Of a stretch of DNA of 64,000 nucleotides, positions 1 through 10,428 are shown piece after piece (position 1 is the first letter of the stretch; the number at the start of each line of letters is the position of its first letter). The notes beneath the pieces are model-generated. The model was not told where the DNA came from. It worked only from the letters and a program-made list of their open reading frames with translations, and did not search any database. This DNA comes from an uncultured SAR86 cluster bacterium (GTDB taxonomy: Bacteria; Pseudomonadota; Gammaproteobacteria; Magnimaribacterales; D2472), in the NCBI GenBank assembly GCA_902556105.1, contig CACDUZ010000002.1, forward strand, positions 1-64,000, given 5' to 3'. Position numbers and translations under genes: made by a program.

Positions 1-13
1 AATAAAGATCTCA

Positions 14-376
14 ATGGATGAGAAAACTTCTGCTCAAATAATAAGTGACTTTGAAACCAAGCAGCTAAAAACTGACCTTCCTGAATTTAGACCTGGAGAC
101 ACAATTGTTGTTTCTGTGAAGGTAAGGGAAGGTGAAAGAACAAGACTTCAAGCATTTGAAGGTGTTGTAATGGGTGTCAAAAAGGGCGGATTAAACTCCT
201 CATTTATTGTTAGAAAAATTTCTAGTGGAATTGGAGTTGAGAGAACTTTCCAAACTCATAGCCCCATGATTGATTCCATAAAGGTAAAAAGAAAAGGTGA
301 CGTTCGCCAAGCAAAGTTATTCTATTTAAGAGAAAGATCTGGAAAATCTGCAAGAATTAAAGAACGTTTAGAATAG
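14..376 (+). CDS. rplS: 50S ribosomal protein L19
   Basis: 120 aa; typical L19 sequence ([28 protein letters not shown]...[17 protein letters not shown]). Confidence 0.97.
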   Translation: MDEKTSAQIISDFETKQLKTDLPEFRPGDTIVVSVKVREGERTRLQAFEGVVMGVKKGGLNSSFIVRKISSGIGVERTFQTHSPMIDSIKVKRKGDVRQAKLFYLRERSGKSARIKERLE

Positions 377-381
377 AAATA

Positions 382-1272
382 ATGCAAAAAATCATTCAAG
401 AAGATTCTAATCTTAGGTCTTTTTTTGATTACCTATATATAGAAAAAGGCCTCTCCCAAAATACCGTACAAGCCTATGAAACAGATATCTTATCTTTTCT
501 TAATTGGCTTACTAAAACGCCCAATATAAATTATTTAAACTTAAAAGAGGACAATATAAATAAGTACATTGCATATTTATTTAAATCTAAATTAAAAAGC
601 TCGTCGGTAAACAGGAAGATCTCGTCACTTAAATCTTTATATTTATACCTTATAAAAAAGAATATTTTAAAAAATTCACCAATTAGTGAGGTTATTACAC
701 CAAAAAAGGAAAAATATCTTCCATCATCTATGTCTGAGGACGAGGTCGACAGATTATTAAAGAGCCCAGATACTTCAAATAAAATAGAGAAAAGAGATAA
801 GGCTATGATTGAAATGTTATATGCAACTGGTATGAGAATATCAGAACTAGTTAATTTAAAGTTAACAGATGTGGATTTGCAAAGATGTGTTGCAAAGGTA
901 TTTGGTAAGGGTAAAAAAGAAAGGTTGATTCCTTTTGGCGAAGCTGCCTTGGAGGCACTCTCAGATTATATCTCTGACAGAGATAAATCAGTATCAAAAG
1001 AAATTTTTCTTTCTAACAGAGGCAAGAAACTATCAAGAGTAGCATTTTGGCAAAGAATTAAAATATACCTTATAAGAGAAAATCTTAAAAATTCGATTTC
1101 ACCTCATACATTAAGACATGCTTTTGCAACACACCTATTAAATAGAGGTGCTGATTTAAGATCAGTACAACTTTTACTAGGCCATAGTGACTTATCAACA
1201 ACTCAAATATATACTCACATTGCAAAACAAAGATTAAGTGAAGTCTTGAAGAAACATCATCCCAGAGGATAA
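382..1272 (+). CDS. xerD: Site-specific tyrosine recombinase XerD
   Basis: ATGMRISEL, HTLRHAFATHLL, LGHSDLSTTQIYTH motifs with R-H-R-H-Y residues; adjacent to dsbC/hom. Confidence 0.92.
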   Translation: MQKIIQEDSNLRSFFDYLYIEKGLSQNTVQAYETDILSFLNWLTKTPNINYLNLKEDNINKYIAYLFKSKLKSSSVNRKISSLKSLYLYLIKKNILKNSPISEVITPKKEKYLPSSMSEDEVDRLLKSPDTSNKIEKRDKAMIEMLYATGMRISELVNLKLTDVDLQRCVAKVFGKGKKERLIPFGEAALEALSDYISDRDKSVSKEIFLSNRGKKLSRVAFWQRIKIYLIRENLKNSISPHTLRHAFATHLLNRGADLRSVQLLLGHSDLSTTQIYTHIAKQRLSEVLKKHHPRG

Positions 1273-1274
1273 AT

Positions 1275-2054
1275 ATGTTTAAAAATTATTTTTTATTTAT
1301 AGCTTTATGCTTTTCAATAATTGTTATTTCACAAAATATAATTTCTGAAAATGCTATGAATAGCTGCAATGATGAAAACTGTTATAAGGAGCAGATTGAA
1401 GAAATGATCTCTTTTATCCTTCCAGAAGGATCAAAAATAGAGTCTATTGAAAGATCAGAGTTTCCAGGAATTTTTAAAGTATATTATGGTGACATTCAGC
1501 CACTTTATGTCTCTGAAAGTGGAAATTATTTTATGTTTGGTCAAATGTTTAAAATAGATAGGCAAAATGCAAATAAACCAGTTATAAACAACATAACAGA
1601 CAAAGATATTGCAACAAGAAGGCAATCTTTAATGCAAGAAATTAAAACTAGTGAATTGATTAGCTTTGAGTCTAAGAGGCAACAATATGAATTAACTGTT
1701 TTTACTGATGTTGATTGTGGTTATTGCAGAAAATTACATAAAGAAATTAAACAGTACAATGACTTGGGTATAACAATTAGATATGCTGCGTTTCCAAGAT
1801 CAGGTCTGGGGACAAATGCTTTTACAAAGATGGTGGGAGCTTGGTGTTCCGATGATTCAAAAAAAGCCATCACAAACCTCAAGAATGGTAAAAATCCAAG
1901 CTTAAGTTTTTGTGATTCCCAACCAGTAGCAAAACATTATGCAATTGGAAAAAAACTAGGCATAACTGGAACTCCAGCAATTATTACAGAGACAGGAGAT
2001 CTACTACCAGGATATTATTCAGCAGAAGATTTGCTCAAAAAGTTAAAAGGATAA
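1275..2054 (+). CDS. dsbC: Thiol:disulfide interchange protein DsbC-like
   Basis: Signal peptide, thioredoxin-fold CGYC motif (FTDVDCGYCRKLHKE), GTPAI cis-Pro motif; between xerD and hom. Confidence 0.87.
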   Translation: MFKNYFLFIALCFSIIVISQNIISENAMNSCNDENCYKEQIEEMISFILPEGSKIESIERSEFPGIFKVYYGDIQPLYVSESGNYFMFGQMFKIDRQNANKPVINNITDKDIATRRQSLMQEIKTSELISFESKRQQYELTVFTDVDCGYCRKLHKEIKQYNDLGITIRYAAFPRSGLGTNAFTKMVGAWCSDDSKKAITNLKNGKNPSLSFCDSQPVAKHYAIGKKLGITGTPAIITETGDLLPGYYSAEDLLKKLKG

Positions 2055-2057
2055 ATT

Positions 2058-3320
2058 ATGGAGACTTTGAAGATTGGTATATGTGGTTGGGGTAATGTAG
2101 CAACAGGCCTTTACAAAACTATCATAGATAATAAGGAATTAATTAATTCAAATGGTAACCTTGATATTGAAATTTCAGTTATTGGTGCAAGACGAGATAA
2201 TCCAAAGTGTGATCCTGGAAATATTGAAATTGTTAGAGATATTTTTGATGTTACAGAGAAAGAAATTGATGTTGTAGTTGAGTTGATTGGTGGTGTTGAG
2301 GTTGCAAGAGAATTGATCTTAAAAGCTATTAGAAATAAAAAGCATGTTGTAACAGCAAATAAAGCAGTTATTTTTAATCATGGCGATGAAATTGTAGAAG
2401 AAGCAAACAAAAATGGAGTAAAGTTTCTTTATGAATCATCTGTATGCGCAGGCACACCAATTATTAAACTTCTTAGGGAAGAGCTAGCGGCAAATAAAAT
2501 TTCTAAGATTGCTGGAATGCTAAATGGGACATCAAATTTTATATTATCAAATATGGAAGAAGGAGCAGACTTTCAACCAACACTAGAACTTGCACAAAAA
2601 GAGGGATATGCGGAACCAGATCCAACTTTTGATATTGAGGGTATGGATGCTGCACATAAAATAGGTATCCTATCATCTCTTGCTTTCGGAATACCTCTCC
2701 CGCCAGATGACTTTCATATTGAGGGAATCTCAAAAATTGAAAAAGATGATTTTAAATATGCAGTAGAAATGGGTTATACGATTAAACATCTTGCTGTAAC
2801 AAAACTTAATAATAATGAGATTGAATTAAGAGCTCATCCTGCTTTAGTAAGAAGCAATTCATATTTAGCAAATCTTAAAGGTGTAAGAAATGGAATTGAG
2901 GTTGAAACAGATCTTTTGGGTACTCTTCATATAGCAGGGTCTGGAGCTGGACAAGAAGCAACAGCATCGGGATTAATCTCTGATCTTATTTTTCTTGCTA
3001 ATTCCAAGATGAATTCTTCGCCCGATAAATCTAAAGATAAGAAAAATTTACTTAACTTCCAAAGCCTAAGCTTTCAGTACTATTTTTATATTGAAGCTGA
3101 GGATATACCAGGTGTTATGGCATCTATAACAGCAATGTTTGCTGAAAAAAACATAGGAATAGAATCAATAGTTCAAAAAGAAAACCTCAATGAAAAAGTT
3201 GTACCAATTGTATTAATAACAGATGCGTTTGTTGAAAGTAAACATATGGAATTAAAAGAAAATATTCTAAACTTAGATTCAGTGAACTCAGTTAGGTCTA
3301 TAAGAATAGAATCAGATTAA
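2058..3320 (+). CDS. hom: Homoserine dehydrogenase
   Basis: NAD-binding GWGNVATGL, VVTANKAVI, GMLNGTSNFIL, C-terminal ACT-like domain. Confidence 0.95.
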   Translation: METLKIGICGWGNVATGLYKTIIDNKELINSNGNLDIEISVIGARRDNPKCDPGNIEIVRDIFDVTEKEIDVVVELIGGVEVARELILKAIRNKKHVVTANKAVIFNHGDEIVEEANKNGVKFLYESSVCAGTPIIKLLREELAANKISKIAGMLNGTSNFILSNMEEGADFQPTLELAQKEGYAEPDPTFDIEGMDAAHKIGILSSLAFGIPLPPDDFHIEGISKIEKDDFKYAVEMGYTIKHLAVTKLNNNEIELRAHPALVRSNSYLANLKGVRNGIEVETDLLGTLHIAGSGAGQEATASGLISDLIFLANSKMNSSPDKSKDKKNLLNFQSLSFQYYFYIEAEDIPGVMASITAMFAEKNIGIESIVQKENLNEKVVPIVLITDAFVESKHMELKENILNLDSVNSVRSIRIESD

Positions 3321-3323
3321 AAA

Positions 3324-4709
3324 ATGCTTTTTCATAGTACTAGAGGTAAAGATAAAGATAAGACCTTTGAGCAGGTTTTAATGCAAGGGCTTGCAGATGA
3401 TGGAGGCCTATTTATTCCTGATAATTGGCCTAAAGTCGATATAAACAAATTAAAAGAGTTAGATACATTTTTAGATGTAGCTAAATACATAGTACCGATG
3501 TTTACCCAATCCTCTTTTGATAAAGGTGAAGTAGAAGAAGTTCTTAATAACACATGGCATAACTTTTCTGAAAAAGATCTTATCAAAATTTTTGATATTG
3601 ATGAATCAACTGCAATATTAGAATTATTTCATGGCCCTACAGCAGCATTTAAAGATTTTGGGCTTCAACTAGCTGCTGCTTTTTTTAATAAGACTTTACA
3701 AACACAAAATAAAACAGCTGTTGTATTTGGTGCTACATCAGGAGACACCGGTTCTGCAGCAATCGATGCTTGCAAAGAATTTGATTTAATTAAAAGCTTT
3801 ATTTTAATCCCTGATGGAAATATGTCTGAGATCCAAAGAAAACAAATGACAACCGTTGACAAGTCAAATGTCTTTCCTATATTAGTAAGTGGCACATTTG
3901 ACGATTGTCAGGATATTGTAAAAAAAGGATTTAGTGAAAGATCTTTTTTAAGAGATGATCAATACCTACTTGCTGTTAACTCTATAAATTGGGTAAGAAT
4001 TATTGGACAAATTTGTTATTACTTTTATGCGTCCTTAATAGTTAATAAACTATCACATCCATTAAACTTTTCTGTTCCAACTGGTAATTTTGGAAATGTG
4101 TTTGCTTGTTATGCAGCTTCAAAAATGGGAATGCCTTTAGAAAAGATTATTGTCGCAGTAAATAGCAATGATATTCTTGATAGGTTTTTTAAAAATAATG
4201 ATTATTCAAAAAAAACTGTCTCTGAAACAATCTCACCCAGCATGGATATTAGCGTAGCAAGTAACTTTGAAAGACTAATGTATGATTTTTACCTCAACCG
4301 TAATAGTGAAGCATGTTCAAATTTATACAATAATTTTCCTGAATATGGCATCAAGATTGACGATGAAATGTGGCAAAAATCAGTAGATTTATTCATGAGT
4401 TACAGTATTAATGATGACTCAACCTATGAGTCTATGAAGTTTTATAACAATGAATACAACTATGTTATGGATCCTCATACAGCTGTTGCTGCAAAAGCTG
4501 TAAGCAGTCTTAAAGATAAATTAAAAAATAAAACAATCATTCTCTCAACAGCTCATCCGGCAAAATTTCCAAATGCCTTAGATAATGCAGGCATTATCAG
4601 TGATGACATCCCAGACAACCTTTCAGAAGTAATTTCAAAAAAAGAAGTTGCAAGTAAGTTGAGTGCCTCAGAAGATTCAATTTTCAATTATATTAAAGAA
4701 AATAATTAA
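3324..4709 (+). CDS. thrC: Threonine synthase
   Basis: PLP site HGPTAAFKDFGLQ; SGDTGSAA; follows hom. Confidence 0.95.
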   Translation: MLFHSTRGKDKDKTFEQVLMQGLADDGGLFIPDNWPKVDINKLKELDTFLDVAKYIVPMFTQSSFDKGEVEEVLNNTWHNFSEKDLIKIFDIDESTAILELFHGPTAAFKDFGLQLAAAFFNKTLQTQNKTAVVFGATSGDTGSAAIDACKEFDLIKSFILIPDGNMSEIQRKQMTTVDKSNVFPILVSGTFDDCQDIVKKGFSERSFLRDDQYLLAVNSINWVRIIGQICYYFYASLIVNKLSHPLNFSVPTGNFGNVFACYAASKMGMPLEKIIVAVNSNDILDRFFKNNDYSKKTVSETISPSMDISVASNFERLMYDFYLNRNSEACSNLYNNFPEYGIKIDDEMWQKSVDLFMSYSINDDSTYESMKFYNNEYNYVMDPHTAVAAKAVSSLKDKLKNKTIILSTAHPAKFPNALDNAGIISDDIPDNLSEVISKKEVASKLSASEDSIFNYIKENN

Positions 4710-4712
4710 ATA

Positions 4713-5810
4713 ATGGATATACAGGAACTAAAATCAAATTTATCTGATTTAGAAAATAGATTGCAGGATATTAAAGAAAATGTTCTTTTGGTTGATTCCA
4801 AAATAGCAAGACTGAATCAAATTGAAAGCGATCTGTCAAAGGAAGAGGTTTGGTCAGACTTAGAACTTTCACAAAAGCTTAGCAAGGAAAAAACCAGTAT
4901 TGATAAGGCAATCACATCTTTTAATGAAGTTTCAAATAAATTATCGGATTCTATGGTCTTATTAGATGTTTCAATTGAAGAAAATGACGATTCTTCTATT
5001 GAAGAAATTTTTAGTGAAGCTAAAGAAATAACATCAACCATTGAAGCATTAGAATTCAGCAGGATGTTTACAAATAAAATGGACTCTTCATCGGCATATA
5101 TTGAAATTCAATCAGGCTCAGGCGGAACTGAAGCGCAAGATTGGGCTGAAATGATTTTAAGGATGTACACAAAATGGTCTGAAAGCAGAGGATTCAAATC
5201 TGATCTCATAGAAATATCACATGGAGATGTTGCAGGGATAAAGTCAGCATCTTTATATGTTGATGGAGATTATGCGTATGGATGGCTAAGAACTGAAACA
5301 GGTATTCACAGACTGGTAAGAAAATCTCCTTTTGATTCTGGCAACAGAAGACATACCTCATTTGCATCTGTATTTATTTCACCCGAAATAGATGATTCTA
5401 TTGAGATTAATATTAATAAAGCTGATATCAGAATAGATACCTATAGAGCATCAGGTGCTGGCGGACAACATGTTAATAAAACTGATTCAGCAGTAAGGCT
5501 AACTCATATTCCTTCAGGTGTAGTGGCACAATCGCAGAGTGACAGATCTCAACATAAAAACAAAGAAAATGCATTAAAACAATTAAAATCTAAGCTTTAC
5601 GAGTTAGAATTACAAAAACAAAATGAAGAGCAGCAGATTCTTGAAGATAGTAAGTCTGATATAGGGTGGGGAAGCCAAATTAGATCATATGTTTTAGATC
5701 AATCAAGAATTAAAGATCTTAGAACTAATTTTGAAACTGGAAATACTGCAGCAGTTTTAAACGGAGACTTAGATGATTTTATGAAGTCATCTCTCAAAGC
5801 GGGTGTATAA
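4713..5810 (+). CDS. prfB: Peptide chain release factor 2 (no programmed frameshift visible)
   Basis: SPF tripeptide (RKSPFDSG) and GGQ motif (GAGGQHVNKTDSAVR); continuous ORF. Confidence 0.96.
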   Translation: MDIQELKSNLSDLENRLQDIKENVLLVDSKIARLNQIESDLSKEEVWSDLELSQKLSKEKTSIDKAITSFNEVSNKLSDSMVLLDVSIEENDDSSIEEIFSEAKEITSTIEALEFSRMFTNKMDSSSAYIEIQSGSGGTEAQDWAEMILRMYTKWSESRGFKSDLIEISHGDVAGIKSASLYVDGDYAYGWLRTETGIHRLVRKSPFDSGNRRHTSFASVFISPEIDDSIEININKADIRIDTYRASGAGGQHVNKTDSAVRLTHIPSGVVAQSQSDRSQHKNKENALKQLKSKLYELELQKQNEEQQILEDSKSDIGWGSQIRSYVLDQSRIKDLRTNFETGNTAAVLNGDLDDFMKSSLKAGV

Positions 5811-7301
5811 ATGGATAAAGATAATTTAAGCGGCGAAAAAGCTCTAATTGAAGAAAGAAGAAAGAAATTAGATCAACTTAGAGATAAGGGCAGTGCTTAT
5901 GGTAATTCTTTTAAACCACAAAATAATTCAAATGATATATTTAAAGAATATGGTGAATTCTCAAAAGATGAACTAGCCGAAAAAGATATTAAGAATATTT
6001 CTATCGCAGGACGAATTGTTCTTAAAAGAGTTATGGGGAATGCTAGTTTCGCCACTCTTAGGGATTCATCTGGAGATATTCAAATATATGTCACTAAAAA
6101 TAATGTTGAACAAAGTGTCTATGAAGATTTTAAAACATGGGATCTAGGAGATATTGTAGGAGTTTCAGGCTCTTTATTTAGAACGAAGACGGATGAATTA
6201 ACAATCGATGTATGGGATTTAGAGATGATTACAAAGTCATTAAGACCAATGCCAGAGAAATTTAAAGGACTAACTGATATCGAAGCAAGATATAGACAAA
6301 GATATCTAGACTTGATGACTAATACCGCTACCAAAGAAGTTTTCATTAAAAGAACAAAAATTATTGATTCAATGAGGAAGAAAATGAATGAAGTAGGGTA
6401 CCTAGAGGTGGAGACACCCATGATGCACCCTTTGGCTGGTGGTGCTGTTGCGAGACCATTCGTTACTCAACATAACGCACTAGGACAAGATCTCTATTTA
6501 AGAATTGCTCCTGAGCTATATCTAAAGAGGCTTTTGGTTGGGGGCTTTGAAAAGGTTTTTGAAATAAATAGAAGTTTTAGAAATGAAGGACTATCTACAA
6601 AACATAATCCAGAATTTACTATGATGGAGTGGTATCAGGCATATGCAAGTATGCAAGATCAGATGGATCTAACGAGAGATATTATTTTAAATGCTGCATC
6701 AGCAGCAAGCTGTGAATCAATTATAAAATGGGATGATGTTGATATTAATTTAGATAATTTCTCTCAGTCTACTTTGACAAGCCTAGTTCTTGATCATAAT
6801 AAAGAACTATCAGAGGATGATTTAACTGATAAATATAAGCTTTCAGACTTTCTAAAAAATAAAAAAGTTAAAGTTGAAAAAAATTGGGGCGTTGGAAGAA
6901 TGATCCTAGAAATTTTTGAGGAAACAGTTGAATCTAAATTAATTGACCCTACTTTTGTAACAGAATATCCTGTTGAAGTATCTCCTCTTTCTAGAAGAAG
7001 TGAAGAAAATCCAGACTTTGCAGATAGATTTGAGTTATTTATTGGCGGTAAGGAGTTCGCAAATGGTTTCTGTGAATTAAACGATCCCGATGATCAGGCT
7101 TCAAGATTTGAAGATCAGGTCGCCGCAAAGGATTCAGGGGATAAAGAGGCCATGGATTATGATCATGATTATATTACTGCCTTGGAGCATGGAATGCCTC
7201 CAGCAGTAGGAGTTGGCTTGGGAGTTGATAGATTAGTAATGTTATTGACCAATCAATCCTCTATAAGGGATGTTTTACTTTTCCCTCAACTTAAATCTTA
7301 A
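5811..7301 (+). CDS. lysS: Lysyl-tRNA synthetase (class II)
   Basis: Class II motifs (RYRQRYLDLM, FRNEGLSTKHNPEFTMMEWYQAY, GLGVDRLVMLLTNQSSIRDVLLFP). Confidence 0.96.
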   Translation: MDKDNLSGEKALIEERRKKLDQLRDKGSAYGNSFKPQNNSNDIFKEYGEFSKDELAEKDIKNISIAGRIVLKRVMGNASFATLRDSSGDIQIYVTKNNVEQSVYEDFKTWDLGDIVGVSGSLFRTKTDELTIDVWDLEMITKSLRPMPEKFKGLTDIEARYRQRYLDLMTNTATKEVFIKRTKIIDSMRKKMNEVGYLEVETPMMHPLAGGAVARPFVTQHNALGQDLYLRIAPELYLKRLLVGGFEKVFEINRSFRNEGLSTKHNPEFTMMEWYQAYASMQDQMDLTRDIILNAASAASCESIIKWDDVDINLDNFSQSTLTSLVLDHNKELSEDDLTDKYKLSDFLKNKKVKVEKNWGVGRMILEIFEETVESKLIDPTFVTEYPVEVSPLSRRSEENPDFADRFELFIGGKEFANGFCELNDPDDQASRFEDQVAAKDSGDKEAMDYDHDYITALEHGMPPAVGVGLGVDRLVMLLTNQSSIRDVLLFPQLKS

Positions 7302-7304
7302 GAT

Positions 7305-7766
7305 TTACCACCTAAACTTATCAAAATTCTCAGGATTAGCCCAACCTTTTGAGTTATTCCAAGACCTTTTATTGTTGTAAGTTTTAAGATTGTAAGAAAA
7401 GCACTTTATTTTATTATTTTTATCTCTAAGTTCAGTCTGTAAGCCAAGTTTAAGCATCATTTCATCAGTTTCTTTATCATTATTAAAGCTCGTAAAAACT
7501 ACTATTTTTTGACTAAGGAGATTCTTTACAATACCAATATTTTCTTCTGAACTTTTAATATCATCTAAAATTATAAATAAGTCAGCGTTTTCATTAGAAG
7601 CTTTTTCAATATTAGGAGTTATGTATAAATTTTCAATATCTAATTTTTCAATTCTTTTTAATAATTTAGAAATATCATATCTGGTAAGCACATGAAGAGT
7701 TTTTGGCTTTTCATCATCAATTATATTTGTAATAAAACTAAAAAGAATTTTTTCTTTTTTTGTCAT
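7305..7766 (-). CDS. Conserved hypothetical protein (possibly DUF6231-like)
   Basis: 153 aa ORF, overlaps mdh start by 4 bp on the same strand; family assignment tentative. Confidence 0.55.
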   Translation of the reverse strand: MTKKEKILFSFITNIIDDEKPKTLHVLTRYDISKLLKRIEKLDIENLYITPNIEKASNENADLFIILDDIKSSEENIGIVKNLLSQKIVVFTSFNNDKETDEMMLKLGLQTELRDKNNKIKCFSYNLKTYNNKRSWNNSKGWANPENFDKFRW

Positions 7767-8761
7767 TGCATTAGATGTTTTACAGCCTCTTTCTCTGAAA
7801 GAAGTTCATCTATTGATATTTTAAATTTTGACTTTGCAAAATCTGATAGTGATATGTCCCTTTTAATTTCAATTGTCCCGTCTTCTAGTGTTATCAATGG
7901 ATAACCACAAATCAGACCTTCTGGCACATCGTATGAACCGTCACTAGCAATTGCGGCACTGAAGCAGTTTCCCGACAGAGTAGGGCTCTCACAAGCCATT
8001 ACAGTATCAATGGCTGCTTTTGCTGCAGAAGTAGCAGAAGAGGCGCCTCTAGCATCGATTACAGCTTTTCCTCTTTGTTGAACTTTTGGTATGAAGCTTG
8101 ATTCAGTCCATTCCATATCATTAATAACCGAACTACCTAATTCGTTAGATATTAGAACGTTTTCAGCATCAGGATACATAGTAGGACTATGATTACCCCA
8201 AATAATCATGTTATTTATATCATCGATATTTGTATTTGTTTTTTTTGAAATTATTGACTTTGCTCTATTTGAATCAAGCATAGTCATGGCCATCCATAGT
8301 TGATTATCATTGTTAGCTGCATTTTTACCAATAAAAGCATTTGTATTCGCAGGATTTCCAACTACTAGAATTTTTGCATCATCTTTTCCATAAGAACCTA
8401 TAGCTTTACCTTGATCGACAAAAATACCACCGTTAATACTTAATAAATCAGATCTTTCCTCAATTTTTTTCCCGTTATATACAATTCCTCTAGGAATACT
8501 CCCTACTAATAAAAACCAATCAGCATCTTTAGATGCTTCCGCGAAATTATCTGTATATGTTACCTGACCCATATTTGGAAAATATGAATCTTCTAATTCC
8601 ATAACCAATCCCTCAAGCTTATCAACAACTTGTGGAATTTCGACCAGTGCGAGGTCAACCTTTTTATCTCCAAATGTTCTTCCATCAACCAATCTTGGTA
8701 TCAATGAATATGCTATTTGACCAGCTGCGCCTGTTACAACAACTTTTACTGATGAGCTCAT
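7763..8761 (-). CDS. mdh: Malate dehydrogenase
   Basis: VTGAAGQIAYSL, VVGNPANTNA, GNHSPTMYPD active-site His motif. Confidence 0.88.
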   Translation of the reverse strand: MSSSVKVVVTGAAGQIAYSLIPRLVDGRTFGDKKVDLALVEIPQVVDKLEGLVMELEDSYFPNMGQVTYTDNFAEASKDADWFLLVGSIPRGIVYNGKKIEERSDLLSINGGIFVDQGKAIGSYGKDDAKILVVGNPANTNAFIGKNAANNDNQLWMAMTMLDSNRAKSIISKKTNTNIDDINNMIIWGNHSPTMYPDAENVLISNELGSSVINDMEWTESSFIPKVQQRGKAVIDARGASSATSAAKAAIDTVMACESPTLSGNCFSAAIASDGSYDVPEGLICGYPLITLEDGTIEIKRDISLSDFAKSKFKISIDELLSEKEAVKHLMQ

Positions 8762-8911
8762 TTATATCCTCTTAAAAAACTAATTAATAATTGCTAATTA
8801 TATTCCTAAATTAAAATCTAATCCTTAATTTTGTTTCATAGTAAATAAGTTTTTTTTTGATTAAAATACTTTTAATTCTATAGATATTTACAATTCATTT
8901 GGAGAAATAAT

Positions 8912-9811
8912 ATGACTATTAGATTTGATGATAAAGTTGCAATTGTTACAGGTGCTGGTGGCGGCATAGGAAAAGAGCATGCACTAGAGCTTGCAAGAAG
9001 AGGGGCCAAAGTAGTCGTTAATGATCTTGGAGGGAGCGTTGATGGGAGTGGCGCAAGCGATGCTGCTAATGAAGTTGTAGATATTATTAAATCAGAAGGC
9101 GGAGAAGCTATTTCTAATGGTGCCAGTGTCACTGACCTTCAAGCTGTAAAAGCTATGGTTAATCAAACTATGGATGAATGGGGAAGAATTGATATTCTAG
9201 TTAATAATGCTGGAATCTTAAGGGATAAAAGCTTTCATAAAGTAACCCTTGATGACTTTGACTTAGTAATGGATGTTCACTTTCAAGGAAGCCTGAACTG
9301 CACACATACAATTTATCCAATAATGAGAGAACAAGAATATGGCAGAATTATTTTTACAAGTTCTGCTAGTGGTGTTTTTGGTAATTTTGGACAAACAAAT
9401 TATGGCTCTGCAAAAATGGCAATGATTGGACTTATGAATACACTAAAAATAGAAGGTCAAAATAAAAATGTTTTTACCAACTCAATAACTCCTGTTGCAT
9501 ATACTAGAATGACTGAGAGTCTTATCCCTGAAGATTTCGGAAAAAATCTTCAATCTGAATACATTACTCCTGCTGTAATTTATTTAGCTGGTGAGGACGC
9601 ACCCAATGGAACAATTATGGCAGCAGGCGCAGGAGTTTTCTCAAGAATTTTTATTCATGAAACAATGGGTGTATCCCTTGGAATGGGCGAGGACATGACT
9701 CCGGAAAATATTCAAGCAAATTGGGATAAAATTTCTGATATGACAGATGCCAGGGCATTGCAAAACGGTGGAGAACAAACTATGAAGTTTTTTGAGCTTA
9801 TTAGTAAGTAA
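8912..9811 (+). CDS. SDR-family oxidoreductase, 17-beta-HSD type 4 / peroxisomal multifunctional-like
   Basis: TGAGGGIGKEHALELARRGAKVVVNDLGG cofactor motif, NNAG, YGSAK catalytic motif. Confidence 0.87.
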   Translation: MTIRFDDKVAIVTGAGGGIGKEHALELARRGAKVVVNDLGGSVDGSGASDAANEVVDIIKSEGGEAISNGASVTDLQAVKAMVNQTMDEWGRIDILVNNAGILRDKSFHKVTLDDFDLVMDVHFQGSLNCTHTIYPIMREQEYGRIIFTSSASGVFGNFGQTNYGSAKMAMIGLMNTLKIEGQNKNVFTNSITPVAYTRMTESLIPEDFGKNLQSEYITPAVIYLAGEDAPNGTIMAAGAGVFSRIFIHETMGVSLGMGEDMTPENIQANWDKISDMTDARALQNGGEQTMKFFELISK

Positions 9812-9813
9812 GA

Positions 9814-10425
9814 TTAAATAGAAAAACTTGGCCTAGCCGCCACACCATTTATATATTCTGAAAGATTATTATATTCATTTATATCAATCTTATTTAGCCT
9901 AACTAAAAACTGAAGAGATGTTACTGCTTGTATATCAGCATAAGAAAATTTATTAGCTGCAATAAATTCTTTACCCGCTAATTCATTTTCGTAATATTTT
10001 AATGATTGAACAGCAAGGTCTCTTTGTGCAAGCCCAAATTCATTATTTTGATTTTCTAACTCACTCATGTGTGGATGAGTATGTCTAAAGCCATGCATAA
10101 GAGGAAGCATTAGTTCAAAAGATATCCTTGAATACCACATTTCAATTTGAGCTATTTCCTCTGGAGTTTCACCAAATAAGTTAGGATTAGGATGTAAGCA
10201 CTCAAGATATCTGCATATCGCTGTTGTTTCTAGTATTACATCTCCATTGTCTAATACTAGAGCGGGTATGCGAGAGTTTGGAGCAATTTTTTTATATTCT
10301 GGAGTCTTATGCTCCATTTTTCCAATATCGAGATTTATGACCTCTATATTTTCAATACTTTTTTCAGCAATAAATATTAAAACCTTTCTTGGACTTGGAG
10401 CAAAGGCACTTGAATATATTTTCAA
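9814..10425 (-). CDS. Glutathione S-transferase family protein
   Basis: N-terminal thioredoxin-like GST domain (SPSPRKVLIFIAEK-type, SRIPALVLDNGDVILETTAICRYLE) and helical C-terminus. Confidence 0.85.
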   Translation of the reverse strand: MKIYSSAFAPSPRKVLIFIAEKSIENIEVINLDIGKMEHKTPEYKKIAPNSRIPALVLDNGDVILETTAICRYLECLHPNPNLFGETPEEIAQIEMWYSRISFELMLPLMHGFRHTHPHMSELENQNNEFGLAQRDLAVQSLKYYENELAGKEFIAANKFSYADIQAVTSLQFLVRLNKIDINEYNNLSEYINGVAARPSFSI

Positions 10426-10428
10426 GTG

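Noticed and set aside
382-1272. Tyrosine recombinase as sign of an integrated element
   Set aside because: It is housekeeping XerD in an rplS-xerD-dsbC-hom context, with no att sites or cargo genes.
2539-2733. Antisense ORFs listed in the track (e.g. 2539-2733, 3332-3586, 6119-6421, 13149-13355, 36096-36389, 54379-54618)
   Set aside because: They lie opposite well-supported genes, have low-complexity or implausible compositions and show no family motifs.
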